Below, piece by piece: positions 47,757 through 58,570 of a stretch of DNA of 64,000 bases. The stretch is from Tanypteryx hageni (taxonomy: Eukaryota > Arthropoda > Insecta > Odonata > Petaluridae). A program made the translations under genes and the position numbers. The stretch lies in contig CM054117.1 in NCBI GenBank assembly GCA_028673005.1, positions 806,001-870,000 on the forward strand. Direction: 5' to 3'. The notes under the pieces are model-generated. The model was not told where the DNA came from and did not search any database. It worked only from the letters and a program-made list of their open reading frames with translations. Every line of letters starts with the position of its first letter. The stretch's first letter is position 1.

Positions 47757-49539
47757 GCTTGGGAGAAGGTCTGCAGGACATTTTTTAGGAATTTCAAGGA
47801 GATGACGAGTTCCGAGGTCAAAAGAAACTGGTAAGTTATTTTTCATATTATTTGTTTGTTTTTGACATAGCTATTACATATAATATTATTTTTTTGGAAA
47901 ACAATAATGGTAATCTTTCATATTTTATCATACTACCATGACAATTCTCCTGCTTCACTGATGAAATAATCAGCAAATTGATCCGAATGGCATTGCATGC
48001 TCGACCAGCTTGCCCAGCATGTTGTGACATGCCATAAAAACCTTCTAATGTCAAAGTATGCTCATAATTGTATCCATCTTGCTGACGTACAAAGTTATGG
48101 AGCACACAACATGCTTTCACAATGTCTATGGCAAAATCCAGGGATACATTCAGGGGTCGGTGAAACACTCCACTTATTTGCCAATATCCCAAAACTGCTT
48201 TCGATGTACCTCCTGGTGCATGATAAACAATAGTTAAAAACCCTTTTTTTCACAGTTAGGATTTTGCCTCCATAGTGTCACAACACATAAGAGGAAAGAC
48301 CTAAAGCCTCATCACTGAGTAGCATAAAGGGCAGTGAATTTCCATCTCTTGAAATTGGTTTTGAATTTGGAATTTCCAATTCATTATTTTGCAATTTATT
48401 GTAAAGTGAACTGTTTTTAAAGATAGCTGAATCTGATGACTTGCCATAGGAACAGATATTGACATAAATAAAATTATAATTAGAGTCTGCAACAGCGAGA
48501 AGTGTAATCGAAAAAAAATTATAATTATAGTATAAAGAGCCACTGTCTGTTGGCTTGATGATTTTAATGTGCTTTCCATTGATAACACTGATACAGTTGG
48601 GAAAATTGGTACGTGTTTCAAATCCATTGGCGATTTCCAGCCATTTATCCCTATTTGGCATAGGAATACACTTCTCTTTAAGAATAATACAAATTTTTAG
48701 ACAAAGCTCCCTCACAATGACAGCCAATGTGCTCTCTCCACCTCTATAAGAAAAGTGCAAGTCCATAAACGAACAGCCAGTTCCCAAATATCTGAAACAA
48801 GACAAAATATAATTTATGATTGTTTAAAATTTGTATTTATGTTTAGCGAACATTTTAAGTATGATTCTGTAGGGCGTGGGTATTTGTCCTACTGAAATGA
48901 TAGCTGTTCATAATTTCTAACTTTTGCTTAAACTTCTATCACTAAAGATTACTGAGTAAAAAAGTGAACTAGACAAAATAAGTAACTTCCATGCATTTTT
49001 ATTTTTGGAGTTGTTAAACTTCAACGGAAGTGGAAGAGGTTGAGGGATTCCTTTACTTGGGAACTCGGCAGAACGAGGAAAGAGAAGTCGGGATCATCAG
49101 CTACCAAGCAATACATTTACTTCAAACAATTATCTTTTCTGGTGCCACTTGCTGAGCAGAGGGCAACAACATCAAGTTTGCTGAACAAAGTTGAGGAACA
49201 GCAAAGCACTCCAGAAAAGGTTGGGAATCCACCCTGTAAGCCAAAGCGGAGGAAGGAAACAAGGGACAATAAGCCAATACAGGTTCTGGAGAGCAAAATC
49301 CTTAAAAAAAAGTGAAGGTGCTAGTGAGGATGATGACAAAAGACACTTCGTGCTCTCTCTTGTTAGCAAAAAGTCCCCAAGGAATGAAAAATGGATGCAA
49401 AATGTAAAATCATTCAAATGTTGAAAAAATATAAAGTTTAGCTGACCTTGTCCGTATCCTTTCCTGCCTTCACAATCCTATGATCAGTATTTCCCTCCCA
49501 AAATTTCTCCTTATCCAAACTATCTTCCTCCTTGTCCTA

Positions 49540-49640
49540 CAATTCATCCTGTTCTTTCTCCAACTCACCCTCTTCCTTCTCCAACTCACCCTGTTCTTCC
49601 TTTTCCAACTCACCCTGTTCTTCCTTCTCCAAATCAACCT
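49540..49640 (+). repeat. Short tandem repeat in the MADF proline-rich tail
   Basis: Four imperfect units of about 24-30 bp built on CAACTCACCCTGTTCTTCC encode repeated SPTHPVLP-type peptides. Confidence 0.7.
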
Positions 49641-50198
49641 CTTCCAAAAAATGCTCTTTCTCCCGATTCTTATGCGAGTGATTTAACAAATGATTCAATT
49701 CTCAAAGATTTATTTTAATGATAAGAATAAAAACTTGGTTCATACTAACAAATTGTCTTTTTTTATTAATAAATATACTAGCGTAATTGCCCGTCAAATA
49801 TGACGAGATTATCATAAAATTATTCCAAATATATTTGATTTCGATCTGGTTTGGCTTGCATGCACAATCAAATCACTGTTTTTGAAAGTTGTCTTTGTTT
49901 TAATTATATTGTTTAAGTAATTATTATCAGAGAGGCCAAATGATAATTAAAATATTTCCTGAAAATAAGAGGAAAATTGAAATATGAAATTGAAATTGAA
50001 AATGCATAAAAATTTGCAGAAATTTACTTGAAATGTTTGAGCAAACTATAAGTAATTGAAAACATAGAATTTAACTTAATTGAATTATTTTACTCTTATT
50101 AATGTATAAAAACAGGATAAAATATGAATGAACAGTCAATTTGCTATCAAAGGAAAAATGTGTAATAACATTCTAAGAACTATATGCTTACATGAACT

Positions 50199-51168
50199 CA
50201 GCCCCAGACATAGAGACCCAGGGCCCCTAGGCAGTTAACAAACTTTACTTTTATTTTTTATTTATTTAACGTACTTTGACTTTAGAAAATAGACAAGCAG
50301 ACTTAGAAATGAAATAGACAAGTACCAACTATACTTTTTTACACATTAAAATTTTTACATTTACATATAATTACAAGATTACATTGCCAAGCGACGAACT
50401 TTCTTCTCTGCTTGATCTCTTCTCTTGATCTTACTTTAAACTGTGTCCTTGAGGGTTGAGCCCTCTGCTTATATAGTCCCAGGATAGTGGGTTCGACCAA
50501 TCAAAATACATGGTAGTATCTACAATACTCCAGAACGTTCCCTAATCGAACATTCTAGAATACAGGTCCATGACATTCTAGAACATTCTTGAATGTTCCA
50601 TAGTCTTTCACAGAGTTCTAGAACATTCGACACTTTTCCAGGACTTTCGAGAACTTTCTATACGCATACAATATCGAAATATCTAGAACCTTCGAGAATG
50701 TTCCTGTACTACCATTCACTAATCATTTCCAGAATATTCTATCTTACGGGATTATTCTATAAAATCTTAAGACACTATACACTAGAAAATTCTATCACAT
50801 TCTTTAGCTTTCGTCGCCAACACTACTTGTATCGTAACCTTAACTAACCTCAGCAAATTTGCGTGGAAGATAAAACCTTTGAGCCGCAAAATTGTAATTG
50901 ATACAACTTTCTATCACACACTTTCAATGCGAACTGACAAGTAGTGACAAGTTATAGAATGAAGTCAGGTGCGATGCAAAACAAACAAAGAACACAAACA
51001 CAGTGTTGCCACTTGACTTGTAAAAAAATTAACTATGGTAAATTATTTTCTATTTCGTTCGGAAAAATTGACATATTATTTTCCGTGTCTTGTGCCTCAA
51101 TGTGTACCATTTCGGCCCCTGGTCGGGCCCCCGCCGAGGTTGGGGCCCTAGGCAGAAGTTCGCCGCTG
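50199..51168. mobile_element. Non-autonomous hAT-type element carrying a heat-shock-type promoter
   Basis: CATGAACT flanks both sides (50191-50198 and 51169-51176), a perfect 8-bp target duplication. The right end, read inward, is CAGCGGCGAACTTCTGCC followed by TAGGGCCCC. The left end is CAGCCCCAGACATAGAG followed by CAGGGCCCCTAGG. The CAGNGGCG start and TAGGRCYC block are shared with the hAT-1 3' end at 10660, so the two may be related families. No transposase is encoded. The left half (minus-strand direction) holds an hsp-like promoter, leader and AATAAA signals. The element lies inside Harbinger-2, within the long transposase intron. Confidence 0.88.
50442..50739 (-). promoter_or_regulatory. 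Heat-shock-element array with CCAAT box, TATA box and initiator
   Basis: Perfect alternating TTC/GAA units with 2-bp spacing: five units at 50576-50598, three at 50548-50560, three at 50616-50628, four at 50686-50703, three at 50727-50739, two at 50533-50540. A further run of five has one mismatch, at 50636-50658. Going down the minus strand, GATTGG (50500-50495) and TATATAAG (50475-50468) follow. ACACAGTTT has its A at 50442, 33 nt from the TATA start. An A/G-rich leader then reaches GGCAATG near 50385, whose ATG meets TAA at once. AATAAA words occur at about 50256-50270. HSF trimers bind arrays of exactly this kind in hsp70-type promoters. Inducibility is inferred, not seen. Confidence 0.8.
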
Positions 51169-51176
51169 CATGAACT

Positions 51177-52660
51177 GCAATGAGTTTTAACTATATTTTA
51201 AGATAGCAATTTTATTTTAACTACATATAGTAGTGTTGAATTTTTTTGTCTGAAAATTGGCTTTATTTAAAGAAATTTAAATAAAAGTCATAAAATGTTA
51301 TTTTTCAATCCTATTAGAAATTGTTCCAAATATTTGCTGTATTATCATTTAAAGAAATCCATTGAAAATTATGTTATATGTATTTAGTTTTATGAATTCC
51401 CACCATTTGAGAATGGCGCATGATTCAATAGTATAAAAGTTTTTATAGTCAATTATAATTTATTATTGTTATTTTTGCACTGCAACTCCTTTTAATCCTG
51501 TACAAATGCTACATCCTCTTTCTCCATTTCTGCTTATTCCCATTCTCTTTTCCCTCCCTCTAATTACTTAATAGATTCAGTAAATAAGTTATAAGTACCC
51601 ATGTATAAAAGTCTGATCCGTGTTAAAGCACTAAATTGGTGCATTTATTATGAGACCAAAAATAGATTTTAACAATTGGGACTACAGTGGCCCAATATAA
51701 ATAAAATGTGTGAAAATGTGAAAAAATCACATTAAAATGTAATTTTTGGAGATTTATGTATGGGATTTAAATTCTTCTCTTCGCATAATAAATATCTCAT
51801 TCTTGAAATATTTTAAAATGTAAACAAAAAAGGTGTACATGTCAAGGAATGGCTTTTTGCGTGATTCATATATGCTATGTGAACTCTGGTTAATTATAAG
51901 ATGCACTGCAAAAAACTATGAAAATAACGTCAAAAATAGTTCAATACCAAAAATTTCAATGTGAAGTTAACTGAATAGAAATTAATGAAAAACACGATTT
52001 TAATTATAAAAAAGTCGTGCGCCTTCTCTCTTTCTTGTACTATAGCATTCAAAGCATGCTTTCCTTACGCATATAGTATAAGGATGACAATACAATCTCA
52101 AGGTTTAACAATGACATGGTCGGCAAGGCAACATATCGATAAAAAGCTTAAATTTTTCCAATAAATATGATTTAATCGTATAACTTGAGCGATTTTGAAC
52201 TGAGCAAAAGTCGACGATAAGAATATTATATGTTTATTTTTCTTCAAATGGTCCATGTCCAAAGGTAGTAGGTCGATTACTTATAATTTAATTTTGCAAA
52301 AGAAAATCCTGTAAGTGAAACAAGATGGAAAAGTATACTCCGTAAATGGAATACACAGAGATTTCAAAGGCGTTTTAATGGGAAATGCATAGGAACAGTA
52401 TCGAAAGATTGGGCAATTCTCGAATTTTTATCTCCAAAATTATAAGTTGTAATTATATGTTCTCGGAGACTATCTTGTAGTAAATGTTGTTCTCTATCCA
52501 AATAAATTTTTTAATCTATACCTCACATCATATAAGAGCATGGGAGAGAAATATATGGGTTTTTAATTGTTGTTTTCTGAGAGAACCATCTTTGTGATTG
52601 ATGTAAACAAAATATGCGATGTTTTGCTTTATAAAATTTTCTATAAAAAAATTAAATCAC
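51177..52660. other. Non-coding interior of Harbinger-2
   Basis: AT-rich transposase-intron sequence. No protein family, terminal repeat or tRNA-like sequence recognised. Confidence 0.5.
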
Positions 52661-53115
52661 TGACCCTAGTGTTAATGCCAGCCTTTCCTCCACTGGAATA
52701 TTTTTCCTTATGTTTGTATCCCGTTGCTGAATATCATGTCGAATGGCTTCCAACAATTCTTCAAAAGATGAAGTTGACATGCGGAAGTAATTAAAGAACT
52801 TTTCTTTATTAGTCTTAAGTTCATCATATTAAGTATAGAATGGGCCAAACTGAGATCTTTGCCTGACAGTTGGGTGAATCCAATAATTACGAACTCGTCT
52901 TCTTTTCTGTTTTCTTAATAGCAAGAGAAAGTCCAATTCGAGACTGCATCTCTGAAAGGGGATTGAAGAGTGTTCTGCCAGTGGCTGGCTTGACCACATT
53001 TTGCCTTCGATCCAACCACTTGTGGTTGAATCAATGTGCGTTTGGGTAGTTGTATTCGACCATGCATCGGTCGCTTACGTCAACCACCAAAAGTGGCTCA
53101 TGTGAAAGGGCCCCA

Positions 53116-53398
53116 AGAGGAGATGAATGGGCAAGTGGGAAAGCTGTTAGCTGAGTATACCCTCAAAACTCCTTCCATCTCCCATGACACACCCATCCTC
53201 AGTTGCCCCCAACAAGTCTTCTGCTGACAGCATGGCAGTGCGTTCTTTCCTCCACATACCTCACTTGCTCACCCTCGGAGCATTTTATAAGGGCCTAATG
53301 ACCGCACTGGAGTCAAATGATGTCCAAACCTGGACTAATGCAGGCTGGTATCCCCAAGTTGATGTCCCGAATTGATTACTTATATTGACAGGAAATGT
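53116..53398. other. Short intergenic stretch between Harbinger-2 and piggyBac-3
   Basis: Less AT-rich than its surroundings, with two overlapping frames of about 63 codons (53036-53227 and 53184-53375) that match nothing I know. Confidence 0.4.
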
Positions 53399-55720
53399 TT
53401 AACACTCGGAGTACGGACCTCGGGTCTCAGGAGACCCGAAAGGTATATTTTCGAAAATATTTCTTTAAAAATTTTTTTGCAGAAATTGATACTTTATGTA
53501 TTACTAGTGGATCATGTTGGGAGTTTAAAATCATTAATAAAATTATATTGTAATTTAAGTCATCGAAATCACGGAATGTATAAATGTGAGGGTCTTCGGG
53601 GACCCGGCTCCGTACTCTACGTCATGTAACTTTTATATCTCTTATGACCGGGCAGATCAAAAACCGGACAAAATTAGCTCGCTCAGCACGACATTGTAAT
53701 ACATGTTAGTTATTATCGAAGTCTCGACGTCTCGATTTCCAGTTTTCTCTTGTGTTTCCATTATTCACATCGTTCTGTTGGCCTCCCGAATCATTTTGTA
53801 ATATACATTTTGTTTTTTGTGACTCTATTATTCTAAAATGGGAATATTTAGGCTTTGGAGTTACGTTGCTCCACAACCTGCAAGAACAAGACCCGAAAAT
53901 ATAGTTCAAAATATTAGTTAAGTTACTAATTACAGCAAAGATGCTATTATAACACATTTGGAAATATTTGAGTTATTTATTTCAGATGAAATTATAAATT
54001 TGATAGTTGCCAATATAAACATAAAAGCAAGAGCACACTTTGCAAACCAGCTGCATACAGACCAACAAAAGGCATGGACTGATGTCGGCAGTGTTGAAGT
54101 CAAAGCCTTTATTGGAATTTTGTTATTGATAGGACGATTTCGTGAATACAATGAAGACGTTCAATTCTTGTGGAACAAAAACACTGCATTTATAATACCC
54201 GTATATACAGCTGGCATGTCCCGAGATCGCTTCATTGATATTATGAAGTTCATTCGTTTCGACGATACCAACACCCGAAATACGCGAAGTCAAGAAGATA
54301 AATTTGCCCCCTTTCATGAAGTATCCAATATGTTTGCAGAGAATTGTCGAAAAGCTTATGATGCGTCAGCATTTGGGACCATTGATGAGCAGCTTGTGTC
54401 TTTCCGTGGACAGTGTCCTTTCAGAGTCTATATGCCAAACAAACCCAAGAAGTATGGCATCAAAATTTGGGTTTTGTGCGATGCAGAAAATTTTTATTGT
54501 TGTAATTTTGATGTTTATCTTGGAAAGGTTGGAAATGTTGTGGAAAAACAACAGTCACAGCGAGTAGTGAAGCAGCTATGCGAGTTTTGGTATGAAGTGG
54601 CCGTAACGTCACCACTGACAATTTCTTTATGAACTTGTCTCTAGCAGAGGAGCTTTTGAAAAAAAAATAACAATGGTTGGAACTGTTAGAAAAAATAGGA
54701 AAGGCCTGCCCCTATCGTTGACTTCAACTTGTGGCAGAGAAGTAAATTCTGTTCTTATTTACCAAAGACCTCACCCTGGTTTCGTATTTGCCGAAACCAA
54801 AGAAGTGTGTCATACTTATGTCGTCCATGCATCACGAACATGATATTTCAGGCGAGGAAACTAGTTTCAAGCCTTCAATAAATTTCTTTTACAGTACTAA
54901 CAAGATTGGTGTGGATATGTTAGATAAGCTCATACGAGAGTACTCTTGCGCTCGAGCAGTAAGAAGATGGCCGTTGCATCTTTTTTTTAACATTCTTGAC
55001 ATAGCAGCGTACAACGCTTTTGTTGTTTGGACAAAAAATAATAATTTTCTGAAATCAGGTTTGCAGAAGAGGAAAATTATTTTTGGAAACATTTGGAATG
55101 GCATTGACCAAAGAAAACATTGAAAGACGAGCCAGGACAATGGAAGACACAAGTGGGAAAAATTATCAGAAAAGTGTTCTTCGTTGTGTTGAATTGACAG
55201 GTAGGAAAGTTTCTTGGGCAAGACAGGAACCTGAAGAAACTAGAGGTGAAAGAAAGAAGAGAGGTAGGTGCATCTTCTGCACTGAGGGGGACAATAAATA
55301 CATTTCAAAATGTGACAAATGTGACAATTTTGTATGCAAGAACCATTCCATGAAAGAGACTAAAATATTAAGTATTTATTTCACTTCCGAATCAGGTGAA
55401 TCAAACTAACATAAGATTAACTGAATCAAACTAACTAAATTTACCTTCAAAAATAAATTTTTTGGTATTATTAAATGTTATCCTTAAAAAAAGAAAATTA
55501 TTTCATTTTTATTTATATGCTTAATTATGTATTTAATTTTGCAAATATATACCATTATTACACTATTTATTGTGTAAATAATTATCCTTATTCAATTTTC
55601 ATTCATTGATTACTTGGATGTTAAATATTATTGTGAGAAAATGATTTTAGAAGCTGGGTCCTCTAGGACCCGGGTCCGGACTCGATGTGAAACCACTTCG
55701 TTCGGTACGCCGCGTGTTAA
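53399..55720. mobile_element. piggyBac-3, both ends and TTAA duplication present (2.3 kb)
   Basis: TTAA at 53399-53402 and 55717-55720. The ends CACTCGGAGTACGGA and, from the right, CACGCGGCGTACCGA agree at 12 of 15 positions. A palindrome lies inside each end: CGGGTCTCAGGAGACCCG (53421-53438) and GGGTCCTCTAGGACCC (55656-55671). The transposase gene fills the middle. Confidence 0.88.
53838..55409 (+). pseudogene. piggyBac transposase (piggyBac-3)
   Basis: From ATG 53838 the frame reads MGIFRLWSYVAPQPARTRPE, meets a TAA at 53919, then stays open from 53958 to 54590: DVGSVEVKAFIGILLLIGRF, DRFIDIMKFIRFDDTNTRN, FGTIDEQLVSFRGQCPFRVY (first Asp) and KKYGIKIWVLCDAEN. A slip near 54595 leads to NVTTDNFFMNLSLAEELL (second Asp), and after stops and deletions FFYSTNKIGVDMLDKLIREY (third Asp) and RRWPLHLFFNILDIAAYNAF follow. 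A last frame carries RGRCIFCTEGDNKYISKCDK and CDNFVCKNH, the C-terminal zinc domain with three CxxC pairs. All catalytic Asp residues can be read, but about four lesions disable it. Confidence 0.9.
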
Positions 55721-57140
55721 GTATGTGGTAGTCATTCCAAGGAATTCTCATACCATAAATATAATATTATCAATGATAGAGAAACATTGTAAAACAAATT
55801 AATAGAGTGTTATCAGGTTTAAAAACAATGTCAAAATCTCTTTCTGACATTTTGCATGCATTTTTTAAATAAACAAATATAATAAATGTTACTGTTTATA
55901 TGCTAATATGTCTGAATCAACTGTCCATTGCTGAAGGGTATTCGAGTGGAAAAGAAAATAGCCCATTTGTTCACTCGTCTATGCTCAAACCAAGTTTGGT
56001 AATAATCGTCTCCATTACAACAATCTGATAAAATGCGATTTAAAACACAAAAATGCTGTTTTAGTAGTAATTCAAAAAATATGATCAGTTATAAAAATTC
56101 GGTGATAAGAATAAGAATCTACATTCTTTTCCCCTTAGAACAGTACAAACCTCGCTCCATTATCACAATTTTAAGATATTTTCAAGTATTAAAAAAAACA
56201 TCTTTGCACAATGGATTTAGGATTTCCTATGCAGAACAAATAGGGAAAAAAACCTTCCTGGAATCGAACCGGGACTTCAATCCTTGCAAAATAAAATATA
56301 TCCCGGAGGTGGGCCCTGGCAGCAGGAGCCTCATACCAAGTTTCATGAAAATTGGTCCATTGGCGCAAAAGTTGTTAATAGGGGACACATACAGAGAGGA
56401 CCATTTCATAAGGCTATGTTTCTTTTGAAAACCCGCTAAAAAACAGCTAATGAGAACAATAAAACTTGTTTTGTTTATTCTTTACGAAACATGAATATTT
56501 AACCTTAATTTTGTCTTAACATTACAAGAGTATTTAAAATTAGTGTATTCTTGAATTTCTGCCTTAACTTGACCCCAACTTAATTTGTTTCGACCTTTAC
56601 GCAACAATTCAGTAATAAGATTGAGCACACGTTTTCAGGCTGCATTGTATTGGAAGTGAAATCACAAACATTACAATTTTATTTAATTCTCTGCCAACAC
56701 CAGTTACTTTTGAAAAGAAATCGAAAACAATTTTTAACGTTTCTTGATTGGTTTAAATTGTGATAAAATCTGGCTTTTAGTGGTGCATCAGAGGTAATAA
56801 CCAACATGATCCTGTATAAAGAGTATATTTATACATTAAGTACCTATCGCATCATTGGAATCAAAGGAAATGATTCTATCAAAATCTCAACTTACTATGA
56901 GGTAAAAAGTCTAGTAAAGCTGAAAATTAAATAATTACGAAAATTCTGGGCTACCGGGCAAGTTCTACCAGATTCCGGGAGAGACGTATCTAAGGTTGGT
57001 TAATTCCGGGAGAGGTGGTAGCCCAAGATATTATCGACGCATGTGATGATCTGGAATGACCTTCTGGCTCATTCGGAGCACTGGATGGCATGCTGTATCC
57101 TGTTATGCGGACAGGACTCAATCCAGTTTTTAGGTAAGCC
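55721..57140. other. Intergenic stretch with one tRNA-like scrap
   Basis: No gene recognised. 56258-56276 (CCTGGAATCGAACCGGGA) is the T-arm of a tRNA read on the minus strand, without a recognisable D-arm. It may be the tail of a tRNA-derived SINE. Confidence 0.4.
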
Positions 57141-57149
57141 TCAAATTTC

Positions 57150-57255
57150 CAAACCTATCAAGTTTTTTTTTCAGTAGTCCATGGTTAACGTAGTCGAAGG
57201 CTTTGGAGAAATCAAAATGTATTATGACATTCCATTTTGTTGTCTATAGCAGAAA
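57150..57255 (-). pseudogene. LINE RT fragment, motif A
   Basis: The minus strand reads HFDFSKAFDYVNHGLLKKKL, the motif A block of a Jockey/CR1-like RT. It is only about 100 bp long, and no other RT motif continues it in the expected direction. Confidence 0.65.
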
Positions 57256-57292
57256 GATTAATTACTTTATAAGAAGCAGATGTCATTGACTT

Positions 57293-58250
57293 TTTACTTT
57301 CTCCACACGTAGTAGATATAGGGGAAAGTTTTTTCATGAAAAAAATCGATTTCGAGATTTAAAGTAAAATACATGTTTTGACCATTTTCTCAACGTTTGT
57401 ATATGTGATAGGAATTTTGTGGGTCCTCTAACTCAAAAACTATTAATCAGATCAATGCAAAATTTTATATTTGACATTTTTATTAAAGGGACATGAGTTG
57501 CTTAAGTTTTGGTACACATTAGTCAACCGGAAGTGGGTGTTTACTCTTGTCATCCGTTTTTTTATATTTTCTTTAATATTTGATGAATGTAAAAAAATAT
57601 TGCAATAAAAGTTGTAGGAAATTTAATATTCTACAACTTTTGTTTGAAACATTTTCCCATATAATGCATTGTATAAGAGGTATTTTAAAAACTATATTTT
57701 AGCTGCCTCCATCATACCACCAAGAGGTGACTTTTGTAAACACTTTTGTTTATGCTAATTTATATCTTAGTTATGTTCCTTTTTATTCTAAATTGTTGGA
57801 GTTTATGGCTATATCCAACACCAGAAGGCTACAGTATAAGTTTGTCTGTCCTTTGTAAGGTCTTCAATTTTTCTTGCAGTTCCATAAAATATCTATTACC
57901 ATTTAACATATTTGGAGTTTATAGAAATATTACAGGTATGGCGAAAGTGATGTGGTGGCCACATAAGATTTTTACTTTCTCCATTTACAAAGTATGTATA
58001 GAGAAAGTATTGTTTTCATGAAAAAATCCAATTTGAGATTTCGATGGAAATACATGTTTTAAGGTCCCCTGAACGCTTTTCGACTATTTTCTCAATGTCT
58101 CTGACCAGAATTTTGTAGGCCCTCTAACTCAAAAACTAATAATCTGATCAGTATAAAATTTCATATTCTGCATTTGTATTAGAAAGTCAAGAACTGATTA
58201 GATTTTAGCTAAATTCGGTCGAGTGGAAGTGCATTCTTACTTCATTTAAA
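57293..58250. repeat. Tandem interspersed repeat, period about 682 bp
   Basis: Unit 1 starts TTTTTACTTTCTCCACACG at 57293 and unit 2 starts TTTTTACTTTCTCCATTTAC at 57975. Both go on through TTTTCATGAAAAAA, AAATACATGTTTT, TCTAACTCAAAAACTA and AATTTTGT. Unit 2 breaks off near 58250. The distal 400 bp of unit 1 match 1-405. Each unit begins with a near-palindrome around AAAGTATGTATAGAGAAAGTA. No coding sequence. Confidence 0.75.
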
Positions 58251-58299
58251 GTTAAATGAAGCCTATCTTGTAGATAAATATGGGTAAAGGTAATTATTT

Positions 58300-58570
58300 G
58301 TGTGTTACTTCAGTTCAGAGAGCATTTATTTATGCTGCTCCAATGTAAAACATTATTCAAAATCATTTGACTCTCATGTAGCAATGAATTGATATCTGGA
58401 GCAGAGATTAAGAAATTAGTGTCATCTGCAAAGATTATATCCTAGATATTTGGATTGCTGTTGACAGGAAGATCATTTATATAAATAATGAAAAGTATGG
58501 GTACTAAAATTGATCCTTGAGGAACACCTATAGTGACAGATAAAGGATCTGAGCAAATATTTAACTTGAA
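58300..58570 (-). pseudogene. LINE RT fragment, motifs B and C
   Basis: The minus strand reads VTIGVPQGSILVPILFIIYI, NDLPVNSNPNI, a stop, then IIFADDTNFLISAPDINSLL and WSSINKCSLN. This is RT motif B followed by FADD. The 57150-57255 piece (motif A) lies on the wrong side to belong to the same continuous copy, so the two are separate or rearranged. Confidence 0.8.

Larger units (their letters stand above)
46319..49718 (+). pseudogene. MADF-BESS DNA-binding partner of Harbinger-2
   Basis: Exon 1 starts MESFDTDAFF at 46319 and, after a one-base slip in a T8 run, reads LSDIQAHPSIWDYHSDSYSN and RIEKAT. It is cut there by a LINE and resumes at 47757 with AWEKVCRTFFRNFKEM and SSEVKRNW before a GT donor at 47831. 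The second exon (about 49026) gives KWKRLRDSFTWELGRTRKEK and YFKQLSFLVPLAEQRAT, finishing the MADF domain. Then come a BESS motif (DDDKRHFVLSLVSKK) and, after frame changes near 49190 and 49430, a proline-rich tail with tandem SPTHPLP/FPTHPVLP units ending at 49718. The acceptor of exon 2 is not clear. MADF proteins replace the Myb partner in some Harbinger lineages. Confidence 0.78.
47933..52930 (-). pseudogene. PIF/Harbinger DDE transposase of Harbinger-2, two exons 3.9 kb apart
   Basis: Exon 1 (52930-52668) encodes KQKRRRVRNYWIHPTVRQRS, NYFRMSTSSFEELLEAIRHD and NIPVEERLALTL, with one internal stop, and ends at a GTCAGT donor. Exon 2 starts after TTGTCTTGTTTCAG at 48793: YLGTGCSFMDLHFSYRGGES, FPNCISVINGKHIKIIKP, ICSYGKSSDSAIFKNSSLY, FMLLSDEALGLSSYVL, then a stop, HYGGKILTVKKRVFNY, RRYIESSFGILANKW (Glu) and ACCVLHNFVRQQDGYN. 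A frameshift leads to the C-terminus DQFADYFISEAGELSW (stop at 47933). The first catalytic Asp (normally IDGKH) is Asn here. The intron contains the MADF exon 2 and a hAT element. Confidence 0.85.
46023..53115. mobile_element. Harbinger-2: PIF/Harbinger element with MADF partner and later insertions
   Basis: The left end GAGCCCTTTCACACAAGCC (46028) and, inward from 53115, GGGCCCTTTCACATGAGCC match through GGTGGT about 30 bases in. Between them lie a MADF-BESS gene on the plus strand and a DDE transposase on the minus strand. A third copy of the terminal sequence (CCCTTTTCATACGAGCCACT) lies at 46200 in the same orientation as the left end. A LINE (46425-47756) and a hAT element (50199-51168) are later guests. 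The 3-bp target duplication could not be confirmed. Confidence 0.75.
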
